Part shown: positions 9,671 to 17,434 of the stretch, piece by piece
Position numbering within the stretch: the stretch's first letter is position 1
Layout of the letters: each line of letters opens with the position of its first letter
DNA from: JAAYJM01 sp964498585
Lineage (GTDB): Bacteria > Bacteroidota > Ignavibacteria > Kapaibacteriales > UBA2268
Assembly: GCA_964498585.1 (NCBI GenBank)
Contig: CAZCHH010000004.1
Coordinates: forward strand, 35,487-99,486
Length of the DNA stretch: 64,000 nucleotides
Direction: 5' to 3'
The notes under the pieces: generated by a model
What the model was told of the DNA's origin: nothing
Seen by the model: the letters and a program-made list of their open reading frames with translations, nothing else
Databases searched by the model: none
Made by a program: the position numbers and the translations under genes

Positions 9671-9830
9671 ATAATTCCCTTAATTTTTTAATATAATTTT
9701 TTATTTTAATATTGAAAATGTTCTGTTTTTTTTAATGAATTTAAATTAAACAAGTATTAATAAAAACAAAACAATTTTATGTTAAAATTTCACAAAAAGG
9801 GATATTTTTACAAATTTTAACAAAATTTCT

Positions 9831-9860
9831 TTGTAATCTTTCATTTATTTTATAATTTTA
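9831..9860 (+). promoter_or_regulatory. Bacteroidota-type promoter for the TPR-AraC regulator
   Basis: TTG at 9831-9833 (in CTTTG) and TAATTTTA at 9853-9860 are 19 bp apart. The -33 TTTG / -7 TAnnTTTG arrangement is matched except for the last base. Transcription would start a few bases downstream, about 20 nt before the ATG at 9890. Confidence 0.5.
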
Positions 9861-9889
9861 TTTGTGTTTAAATATATTATAAGAATAAA

Positions 9890-10864
9890 ATGATTTTAAA
9901 ATGCAATTTTGGATATGAACAAATAAAAGTATATAAATCTTATAGGAATATTATTAGGATAATCTTTTATGCTATATTATTTTGCACTAATAATGTATTT
10001 TCACAATCATATATTGATAGTTTGCTAAAGATTTCCGAATCGAAAGATATTAACACAAAAGCCATAACATTAGCAAAACTTTCTGAAAAACTTTCTGAAG
10101 CCGGCGATTTGAGAAGTTTGGAATATGCTCAACAATCTTATGCTTTTATTGAACAAATAAAGGACAACAACTCAATCGCTTTTATTTATAAAGCGATGGG
10201 ATTGGGTTACGATTTGAAAGGATACTATTCTGCTGCTTTGAATTATTACCTTAAAGCTCAAACTATTTTTTTTAAGGAAAATAATTTTAAAGAATTACTT
10301 ATTACTCTAAATAATGTTGCTATAATTTATATTAATCAGGGAAATTTAATCAAAGCTAATGAATACTATCTTAAAGAATTGGAATTTGCCGAGAAATTAA
10401 AGGATTCTTTGTCTATTGCCGTTAGTTATAGTAATTTAGCTCAAATCCAGTATCAATTGAATAATTTGGAAAAAGCATATAAATACTTAAACAATTCCTT
10501 GGAAATCTGCAAAAAGAAAAATGATTATTTTGGTATAGGACTGAATTATAATAATTTAGCTGAAATGGAGTATCATCAGAAAAATTTAAAGAAATCTGAA
10601 GAATATATTTTAAATACAATTAAAAATCAGGAAAAAGCCGGTAACAAATTTGGTATGTCTTGTGCTTACAGATTTTTAAGTAAAATCCTTATAGAAAAAA
10701 AAGATTATAACGGAGCAAAATTTAACTTGGAAAAAGCTCTCAGCATTTTAGAAACTACCGGTAATAAATTTGAAATAGCACGTACTTTAGCTGCATTAGG
10801 CGAGTACTATTCCGAAATTAATGACAACAAAACTTCAATAGAATATTTTAAAAAAAGCAATTAA
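9890..10864 (+). CDS. TPR-AraC regulator, N-terminal part (frameshifted)
   Basis: The 324 codons begin with an N-terminal hydrophobic segment (IIRIIFYAILFCTNNVFSQ) that looks like a signal or anchor. About six tetratricopeptide repeats follow, such as YIYINQGNLIKANEYYLKEL and SNLAQIQYQLNNLEKAYKYL. Translation stops in SIEYFKKSN. Dropping one base from the A7 run at 10850-10856 joins it in frame to the rest (EYFKKAIKISED...) and gives a protein of about 607 residues. Family members sense signals through the periplasmic TPR domain and regulate through a cytoplasmic AraC domain. It lies upstream of a minisatellite and has no operon partner. Programmed slippage at A7, real mutation and sequencing error are all possible. 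Confidence 0.8.
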   Translation: MILKCNFGYEQIKVYKSYRNIIRIIFYAILFCTNNVFSQSYIDSLLKISESKDINTKAITLAKLSEKLSEAGDLRSLEYAQQSYAFIEQIKDNNSIAFIYKAMGLGYDLKGYYSAALNYYLKAQTIFFKENNFKELLITLNNVAIIYINQGNLIKANEYYLKELEFAEKLKDSLSIAVSYSNLAQIQYQLNNLEKAYKYLNNSLEICKKKNDYFGIGLNYNNLAEMEYHQKNLKKSEEYILNTIKNQEKAGNKFGMSCAYRFLSKILIEKKDYNGAKFNLEKALSILETTGNKFEIARTLAALGEYYSEINDNKTSIEYFKKSN

Positions 10865-11714
10865 AATTAGTGAAGATGATAATTTTATTTTATCTCAAGT
10901 CGATTACTACCAAGTTCTTTCTAAAGTATATTCAAAAATAGGAGACTATAAACAATCTTTAGAATATTACGAAAAGCATACTGAACTTAAAGATAGTATT
11001 TTCAAAAAAGAACAAACAGACAAAATTGCTGAATTAAACATTATTTTCGAAAATGAAAAGAAAGAACAGGAAATCAAAAGTTTAAAGCAGGAAAAAGAAA
11101 TAAAAGATGCTCAAATTCTGTTCTTTATTATTATTACTATAATTATTGTCGCTTCCCTTTTCTTTATTACAATTCTTTTTATTAAAAGAAATATAGCATA
11201 CAAGGCACTCTTAAAAAAGAACTTAGAAATTTCCAACAAAGAAGATGAGTTGAAAAAGTTGAAAGCTAATGCCAATATTATTGATGAAAAACCAATAACT
11301 GAAATAAAAGAAGAATTTATTTCCAGTAAAGCACCTGAATTTCAATCTCAGGAATTACTGAACCATCTGAATGATGCATTAGATAATAAGAAAGTTTATT
11401 TAGATAACAAACTGACAATCGATTCACTCGCTGATATGCTTTATACAAACCGAACTTACCTTTCTAAACTCATTAATGACGTTTATGGCAAAAACTTCAA
11501 TAATTTCATAAATGAATACCGAGTAAGTGAAGCTATTAATATAATTAAAGATGGTAGCTTCGATAACCTAACTCTCGAAGCAATTGCTTCAAAATGCGGT
11601 TTCAACAATAAAACTACTTTCAATACATTTTTCAAAAAAATCACTGGCATTACCCCTTCGTTTTTCAGAAAAAATATTAATGAAATTGAAATAAACAAAG
11701 AAAACGCTGCCTGA
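10857..11714 (+). pseudogene. TPR-AraC regulator, C-terminal part (membrane segment and AraC-type HTH)
   Basis: This frame is open from 10857 with no stop. It holds the last TPR (DYKQSLEYYEKHTELKDS), a charged coiled-coil (FENEKKEQEIKSLKQEKEIK) and one membrane helix (FFIIITIIIVASLFFITIL). An AraC/XylS DNA-binding domain follows (LTIDSLADMLYTNRTYLSKL; LEAIASKCGFNNKTTFNTFF; ITGITPSFFRKN). The first in-frame ATG-like start after the membrane segment would yield a soluble 154-residue DNA-binding fragment from 11250 (start TTG). The domain order TPR-TM-AraC equals known Bacteroidota regulators, so it should be read together with 9890-10864. Confidence 0.75.
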
Positions 11715-11878
11715 AGAGAGTAGATAAAATTCTTGATTACTTCAGCTATCGGCTATCAGCTGTCGGTCATTTCTCTTCTTACAAACCTGAATTAACTTTT
11801 ACAAATTCAAATTATAATAATCGCAAAGTATCAGGAAATTTTAAAAATCTAAAGAAAATTTTTGAAAAGTTTCTTTTG

Positions 11879-12183
11879 AACGTTTTGTATTCTTTCGCAA
11901 ACGTTTTCCGTTCTTTCGCAGACGTTTTCCGTTCTTTCGCAGACGTTTTGTATTCTTTCGCAGACGTTTTCCGTTCTTTCGCAGACGTTTTGTATTCTTT
12001 CGCAGACGTTTTGTATTCTTTCGCAGACNNNNNNNNNNNNNNNNNNNNNNNNNNNNNNNNNNNNNNNNNNNNNNNNNNNNNNNNNNNNNNNNNNNNNNNN
12101 NNNNNNNNNNNNNNNNNNNNNNNNNNNNTTCTTTCGCAGACGTTTTGTATTCTTTCGCAGACGTTTTGTATTCTTTCGCAGAC
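11879..12183. repeat. 21-bp tandem repeat (minisatellite), interrupted by an assembly gap
   Basis: Seven complete 21-bp units occupy 11879-12025, and more than two follow the gap at 12129-12183. The unit is GACGTTTTNNNTTCTTTCGCA in two variants, with GTA-T or CCG-T in the middle. Because 21 is a multiple of 3, all frames stay open. The minus strand can read heptads SAKEYKT/SAKERKT and the plus strand VLYSFAD/VFRSFAD. A minus-strand ATG at 12183-12185 precedes the heptads but has no ribosome-binding site, so coding is unproven. No spacers are present, so it is not CRISPR. The rest of 11715-12250 shows only a small repeat (GCTATCGGCTATCAGCTGTC) near 11747. Confidence 0.9.
12029..12128. other. 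Assembly gap (100 N) inside the 21-bp tandem repeat
   Basis: Exactly 100 N; the true number of 21-bp units is unknown. Confidence 0.95.
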
Positions 12184-12250
12184 ATTTTTTCTTACTTTTT
12201 CTTAATAAATGTCATTGTAGGTTTATTGATTTTATTACTAATTACTAAAA

Positions 12251-14002
12251 TTAATTCATCATATTAATTTCTTCTTCAATTCTTTGGCTTTCATAAATCT
12301 CGAAATATTTTCCTTTCTTTTCTATTAACTGCCCGTTTGTTCCCATTTCTAAAATTTCACCATTTTCTAAATAAATAATATTATCAGAATTAATAATCGA
12401 AGAAATACGATGAGAAATGATTATTGTGGTGCGACATTTTATTTCACTTTTCAACTCAAATAAAATTTTCTTTTCTGTTTCTGTATCAACAGCAGAAAGT
12501 CCATCGTCGATAATTAGAATAGGAGCATCTTTAAGTAAAGCTCTCGCTATTGCTAATCTTTGCTTTTGACCTCCTGAAAGGGTTATTCCTCTTTCACCAA
12601 GCAAAGTATCGAATTTATTTGGGAAACTGTTAATTTCATCGAGTAAATGCGCTGTTTGGCACGCTTCCCTAATTTCTTCAATGCTTGCATTAGCTCTGGC
12701 AAATCTTAAATTTTCGGTAATTGTAGCTGAAAAAAGGAATGGCTCTTGCTGGACAAAAGCAATAGCTTGTCGTAACTGCCTTAATGGATAATCAAATATA
12801 TTTTTCCCATCTATAAGAATTTCTCCGTTACTTGCTTCGTATAATCGTTGCAAGAGCATAACTATAGAGCTTTTTCCGCTTGCTACTTTACCGATTATAC
12901 CTAAACTATCTCCTTGATTTACTCTAAAATTAATATTTTTTAAAACATAATTATCATCAGAATTATATTTTAGCCAGACATCATTAAACTGAATATTCCC
13001 AATAATAGAGCTTTCGGAATATTGAGTTATACTGTTTTCTTTTTTTTCGTTAAAAACTAATTCCAAACGTGCCGCCGAAGCTGCTGCTCTTTGAATAATA
13101 CCAGTAATCCAACCAATAGCAGCAATAGGCCATATAAGAAGATTTATATAAATGAAAAATTGAGTTAGTTCGCCAAGAGTAGCTGACCCTTTTATCACCT
13201 GGTGCCCCCCATAAGCAAGAATAATTATTTGGGAAAAACCAACGAGAACAAGAAATAAAGGCATTATGACTGAAAAAATTCTGGCATAACGCAGATTTTT
13301 CTTGAAATAGAACTTACTTTCATCTAAAAAAACTTTACTTTCTGATTTTTCTCTGTTAAATGATTTTATTATTCTTATCCCTGAAAATGCTTCCTGAGCC
13401 ACTGTGGAAAGGACTGAGAATTGTTGCTGCACATCTTTAAAAGCAAAATGAATTTTTCTGCCGACAAAATATGTTAGAATTGATATAACCGGTAATGGAA
13501 TTAATGCAAGGACTGTTAAGTTTACATTTATTGATAAAAGGAAATAAAGTGAGAAAACAAAAGTAGTTAATGTATTTGCAGTGTACATTATTGCAGGACC
13601 AAGAAATTCACGTGTCGCAGCTATATCATTTGTTGAATATGAAAGAATAGTACCAGTAGAATTTTTATTGAAATATTGCATCGGCATATTAGCTATTAGC
13701 TTAAAAAAATCAACCCGCATATCGTATTCGATTTTTCTCGAAGTAACAATTATTGTTTTCCGCGTTAAAAACATAAAAAATCCGCTAAAAGCTGTTAAAG
13801 TAAGCATTAATAAAATGTCTTTGAAGATTAAATCAAAATTATATGTGAGTGAAGTAATATCATCAATAGCAATTCCTACCACACGGGGCAAAGATGTAGA
13901 GCATATATTCGATATTGTAACAAAAATAAATCCTAAAATTAGAATGGATTTGTATTTCTTTATATAAGGAAGAAGTATTTTTAAGGATTTCATTTTTGAC
14001 AA
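12251..14002 (-). CDS. ABC exporter, membrane-ATPase fusion, MdlA/YheI-like
   Basis: This half-transporter of 583 residues has an N-terminal membrane domain with about six helices (roughly residues 17-300) and a C-terminal ATPase. Walker A is GKVASGKS at 371-378, the signature is LSGGQ at 475-479, and Walker B is ILIIDD at 495-500. The residue after the Walker B aspartate is Asp500 instead of the catalytic Glu, followed by GLSAVDTETE. That replacement is typical of the degenerate half of heterodimeric exporters (MdlA, YheI, TM287). No consensus partner is encoded next to it. The substrate cannot be assigned; lipids or drugs are usual for the family. The start is ATG 14002 (an in-frame Met also at residue 4). 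Confidence 0.9.
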   Translation of the reverse strand: MSKMKSLKILLPYIKKYKSILILGFIFVTISNICSTSLPRVVGIAIDDITSLTYNFDLIFKDILLMLTLTAFSGFFMFLTRKTIIVTSRKIEYDMRVDFFKLIANMPMQYFNKNSTGTILSYSTNDIAATREFLGPAIMYTANTLTTFVFSLYFLLSINVNLTVLALIPLPVISILTYFVGRKIHFAFKDVQQQFSVLSTVAQEAFSGIRIIKSFNREKSESKVFLDESKFYFKKNLRYARIFSVIMPLFLVLVGFSQIIILAYGGHQVIKGSATLGELTQFFIYINLLIWPIAAIGWITGIIQRAAASAARLELVFNEKKENSITQYSESSIIGNIQFNDVWLKYNSDDNYVLKNINFRVNQGDSLGIIGKVASGKSSIVMLLQRLYEASNGEILIDGKNIFDYPLRQLRQAIAFVQQEPFLFSATITENLRFARANASIEEIREACQTAHLLDEINSFPNKFDTLLGERGITLSGGQKQRLAIARALLKDAPILIIDDGLSAVDTETEKKILFELKSEIKCRTTIIISHRISSIINSDNIIYLENGEILEMGTNGQLIEKKGKYFEIYESQRIEEEINMMN

Positions 14003-14100
14003 TAATTTAGTGATTTGTTAGTTTGCTGTAGCAATATAATGAATATAAAGCAATTTCAAGCATTTTTAAATACAGATTTGCAATATTTTAATATATTCTA

Positions 14101-14135
14101 AAGTCATCTGATGGCTACTAGCTATCCGATGACTT
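14101..14135. repeat. Palindrome, 16-bp stem and 3-nt loop
   Basis: AAGTCATCTGATGGCT, loop ACT, then AGCTATCCGATGACTT; two mismatches in the stem. The AGTCATC...GATGACT words match the palindromes at 1671 and 25742. It lies between ispD and the ABC exporter, both on the minus strand. Confidence 0.7.
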
Positions 14136-14208
14136 CTGTTTGTAAATGAAATCATTATAATAAAGGTTTTCATTTATCGTGAGTGGCGAAATGGCATAGA
14201 ACTCTATT

Positions 14209-14883
14209 TTAAATAAACATTTTCCCTATTTCTAAATCCAAAGGAGTGGTTATTTTTATGTTTTGTTCTTCGCCCTCAATTACTTTTACTTTATAACCAG
14301 CTTGTTCAACAATATAGCTGTCATCAGTTGCAATAGCATCATTGCTGATCTTTTGATATGAATCAAAAATAATCTCTTTTTTAAACACCTGAGGAGTTTG
14401 AACTAATACTAATGAATTTCTGTCAACAGTAGTTTCAATAATATTATTTTGAACAATTTTTTTTACTGTATCTTTTGGCTTAATTCCCGGAATTACAGCA
14501 GCAAACTCAATCGCATTTTTTATTAGGTCATTTAATAAATTTTGAGAAGCAAAGCAGCGGACGGCATCGTGAATTAAAATATAATCTGAATTTCTAGCTA
14601 TTTCTGTGTTTAAAGCATTAAAAACGGAATTATGACGCTGGTCGCCACCTTTTAGAATAGAATGAATTTTCTTGAAATCATATTTTTTTAAAATTTCCTT
14701 AAAATGAAAAATCCAATCTTTATTCATAGCAATAATAATTGAATTTATATTTTCATTTTGCTCAAAAATGGAAATAGTGCGAATTATTATCGGAATACCG
14801 TTTAATTCGATAAACTGTTTAGGGAGTTCAGAATTGAATCTTTTTCCAACTCCGCCGGCAACTATTATTGCAACACAATTCAT
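14209..14883 (-). CDS. ispD: 2-C-methyl-D-erythritol 4-phosphate cytidylyltransferase
   Basis: The 224-residue enzyme couples methylerythritol phosphate to CTP in the non-mevalonate isoprenoid pathway. The N-terminal nucleotide-binding signature is IIVAGGVGKRFNSELPKQF. Also seen are the HDAVRCF motif, the KPKDTVKKI segment, LVQTPQVF, and the ATDDSYIVE region that binds substrate. Length is as usual. Its ATG at 14881-14883 abuts the stop of the deaminase gene with no gap (TAA-ATG), so the two are translationally coupled. Confidence 0.95.
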   Translation of the reverse strand: MNCVAIIVAGGVGKRFNSELPKQFIELNGIPIIIRTISIFEQNENINSIIIAMNKDWIFHFKEILKKYDFKKIHSILKGGDQRHNSVFNALNTEIARNSDYILIHDAVRCFASQNLLNDLIKNAIEFAAVIPGIKPKDTVKKIVQNNIIETTVDRNSLVLVQTPQVFKKEIIFDSYQKISNDAIATDDSYIVEQAGYKVKVIEGEEQNIKITTPLDLEIGKMFI

Positions 14884-15417
14884 TTATTGCTTCATTTCAG
14901 AATTATAAACAATACCATTCATATAAATCTGCGGTGTCACAAGATTACAGTCCACACTTCGTAAATTCACACCGGCTTCGCAAAACATATCTGTAGTGCG
15001 CTTATGGGATTCGACCCACTGCCCGTTAGTATTTGCATCGTAAAAATCCTGTCCGTTTTTATGATAAATTACTTCTGAAATACCAGTTTGAATTATTCCT
15101 CTGGCGCAATCGCAGCAAGGCAGCCAGGGGACATATAGTTTGCATCCTTTTAAAGTAGTTCCGCGGCGGGCAGCATTATAAATTGCATTTCTTTCTGCAT
15201 GCTCAATCCAAAAATACTTTTCACCTTTTTCGCGTGAAAGTCGCTTTCCTGCTTCATCTTTTTCGATAAAACGTGGAAGGGAATTGTAGCCGGTTGCTAC
15301 AAGCACATTGTCACTGTCCACAATAACAGAACCAACGTGAGTGTGTTCGTCTCGGCTTCTCATTCCTACGAGATAGCACATCGTAATGTATAATTCGTCC
15401 CAACTCGGTCTTTTCAT
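14884..15417 (-). CDS. dCMP deaminase family protein
   Basis: The 177-residue zinc enzyme of the cytidine/deoxycytidylate deaminase fold probably makes dUMP from dCMP for thymidylate synthesis. The zinc and proton-shuttle motif is HAE at residues 73-75. The second zinc motif is PCCDC at 100-104 (C101 and C104). A Cys/His-poor insertion (RFIEKDEAGKRLSREKGEKY) extends the loop before HAE, as in ComE operon protein 2 relatives. It is the first gene of a two-gene unit with ispD. Substrate specificity is inferred from the family. Confidence 0.88.
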   Translation of the reverse strand: MKRPSWDELYITMCYLVGMRSRDEHTHVGSVIVDSDNVLVATGYNSLPRFIEKDEAGKRLSREKGEKYFWIEHAERNAIYNAARRGTTLKGCKLYVPWLPCCDCARGIIQTGISEVIYHKNGQDFYDANTNGQWVESHKRTTDMFCEAGVNLRSVDCNLVTPQIYMNGIVYNSEMKQ

Positions 15418-15463
15418 AGCTTTTTCCTTATTTTCAATTATTTATTATAAATTGTTCTAGAAA

Positions 15464-15692
15464 TTGTCATTCCGATACGAAGTGAGGAATCTCACAAGCC
15501 ATTGCTAGTGTAGTAACTCGTTAAATGACTTATTGTACTAAGCAATTCCTCAATAAATTACCAATGACATTTTTTCTTGTCATTCTGGCGTATGCCAGAA
15601 TCTATCTTGGTTTTGATCATTTGTCATATAAAATGTTAATGACTAATTTCTTGAAAAACTTTTTTAAGATGGATTCTGACATTCGTCAGAAT
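15464..15692. repeat. Cluster of dispersed GTCATTC-type repeats
   Basis: The 356-bp space between the deaminase start and the hydF end contains three elements. At 15464-15493 is TTGTCATTCCGATACGAAGTG and onward. At 15582-15601 ATTCTGGC-GTAT-GCCAGAAT is a perfect 8-bp palindrome. At 15673-15692 ATTCTGAC-ATTC-GTCAGAAT is another. The last two read like one inverted pair, as each outer part carries GTCATTCTG or CAGAATGAC. A short open frame at 15525-15770 consists mostly of this repeat and is not taken as a gene. Confidence 0.75.
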
Positions 15693-15773
15693 GACAAATT
15701 TGTTTATGTAAAGTCTATTAAAGAATTTTATTCCTATAGTGATAGAATAAAAATATCTAAAAACGCCTAAAAT

Positions 15774-17009
15774 TTACCCCTCGTAATATGCTTTCAAGGC
15801 ATCAGGAAATGGCGAAAGGACACGCTCTAAAACTCCCTGCATATATGAAATAATTATTCCGTAATTAGTAATTGGAACGTTTGCTTCGCCAGCTCTTCTC
15901 ATTCGGGATAGTTTTTCATTGCGGGTAATCATACAGCCGCCGCAGTGGATAATCAATTTGTAATCATCAAGATTATCCGGATAGTCTCTTCCGGCGTATA
16001 TATCTATTTTAGCATCAAAACCGAGATGTTTCTTTAGCCAGCGTGGTATTTTCACTCTTCCGATATCATCTTCATTTGGATGGTGGCTACAAGCTTCAGC
16101 AATTAATATTTTATCATTTTCAGTAATTTTATCCAACCTCCTGACAGCCCTGACCTCTTCAATCAAATCGCCTTTAAATCGGGAAAAGACTATTGAAAAA
16201 GTAGTACAATTTACGTTTTCTGGAGTGCCAGCAACCATTTTGTCAACAACTTGTGAATCGCAGATTACTAAATCAACTTTTTCTTTGAACCTATCAAGAA
16301 TAGCAGGGTATTCTGTTTCCTGAACTACAATAGCAGCGGCATTACTGTCTAAGACATCTCTCAATACCTGCACCTGAGGAAGAATGATTCTTCCTTTTGG
16401 CGCTTCGTTATCAATTGGAATAATAAGCACAATTAATTCATCTTTTTTGATAACATCAGAAATTAAAGGCGGCTGATTGCTGAAGCTTGCCGGTAAAATA
16501 TCTAAAATTGCCTGTTTTATTACTTGAATATACTTTTCGCGCATATCCTTGTCAATGCTTGAAGAAAGAATAACTTTTTTGTTTAGCTCTTTAATTTTAT
16601 TCAAAAAAGAATCTAGAATCTGAGTCGTATCAATTTTATTTATAATAATAATTGTAGGTATCTTTTTACTTTTCAATTCGTTAAAAATATTCTCCTCATA
16701 ATCATTCCAAACATTTGGTTCAAGAATAAGTATTGCAATATCGCTTCTATCAATTACTTTAATAGTTTTTGCAATTCGTTTTTCGGAAAGTTCGGAAAGG
16801 TCATCAATTCCGGCTGTATCAAGAAAAGTTACAGGACCGACTGGTAGCAGTTCCATTGCCTTTTCGACTATGTCGGTTGTAGTGCCGGGTATATGTGAAG
16901 TAACGGCAACGTCTTGGTTGGCTATCATATTCAAAAAACTGGATTTACCAACGTTTGTGCGTCCAAATATGCCTATTTGCAATCGTAGTGATTTTGGTGT
17001 TGATTCCAT
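15774..17009 (-). CDS. hydF: [FeFe]-hydrogenase maturation GTPase HydF
   Basis: HydF is the 411-residue scaffold on which the di-iron subcluster of [FeFe]-hydrogenase is assembled before delivery to HydA. The GTPase domain has GRTNVGKS (16-23), PGTTTD, DTAG and NKID. The C-terminal domain holds the iron-sulfur ligands in the HydF pattern CSH (C307, H309) then 45 residues then HCGGC (H355, C356, C359). Length is typical. The radical-SAM partners HydE and HydG and the hydrogenase are not in this window, so the gene is isolated here. The start is ATG 17009. Confidence 0.95.
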   Translation of the reverse strand: MESTPKSLRLQIGIFGRTNVGKSSFLNMIANQDVAVTSHIPGTTTDIVEKAMELLPVGPVTFLDTAGIDDLSELSEKRIAKTIKVIDRSDIAILILEPNVWNDYEENIFNELKSKKIPTIIIINKIDTTQILDSFLNKIKELNKKVILSSSIDKDMREKYIQVIKQAILDILPASFSNQPPLISDVIKKDELIVLIIPIDNEAPKGRIILPQVQVLRDVLDSNAAAIVVQETEYPAILDRFKEKVDLVICDSQVVDKMVAGTPENVNCTTFSIVFSRFKGDLIEEVRAVRRLDKITENDKILIAEACSHHPNEDDIGRVKIPRWLKKHLGFDAKIDIYAGRDYPDNLDDYKLIIHCGGCMITRNEKLSRMRRAGEANVPITNYGIIISYMQGVLERVLSPFPDALKAYYEG

Positions 17010-17434
17010 ATATTTTTAGTAAATTGTTATCAAATAAACCAATTTTAATTATTAACAAAAATAAGAAAAATAGTTATGATTTTATATGTATTTTTAAACG
17101 ATACAGAGTGTATGAATATTTTATATTTACGTTTTTTAAGATTAAACAATGTTGTAAGATGTGGAATAATTTTATAAGTTTGTATAAGTTTGAAGTAGCT
17201 TTGTAAAGAAAAGATTTGAAAAATTTTAATATGAACCTGGCAATGAAGATTTAATGTAATAAGTTAATTAAGAAAACTAATTACATATCACTATTTACAA
17301 CAAATTCTGACTAAGATAAATAAATCAATAAATATTTATTTTTGCTCAAATATTACTCATTTATAGCGACACTAAGTTTATTTCCAATTAAGTAATAAAT
17401 AAGCTTGTTTTAAAAATAATTGATATTATGACCA
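17010..17434. other. AT-rich intergenic region upstream of the restriction operon
   Basis: The 425 bp between hydF and the restriction gene (divergent) show no credible gene. TATTTTTG at 17337-17344 fits the -7 consensus, about 90 bp before the restriction endonuclease start, but no matching -33 TTTG is seen. No inverted or direct repeats marking an insertion boundary were found. Confidence 0.5.

Noticed and set aside
11879..12183. CRISPR array
   Set aside because: Units are contiguous 21-mers with no spacers, and no cas genes are near.
11841..12205. Possible heptad-repeat proteins in both directions across the minisatellite
   Set aside because: A 21-bp repeat leaves every frame open; no ribosome-binding site or conserved flank supports translation, and the gap breaks the frames.
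15525..15770. 81-codon plus-strand frame (MTYCTKQFLNKLPMTFFLV)
   Set aside because: It is mostly made of dispersed repeat sequence with palindromes and has no ribosome-binding site.
16955..17206. 83-codon plus-strand frame overlapping the hydF start
   Set aside because: Antisense to hydF at its 5' end, then AT-rich spacer; no homology or start signal.
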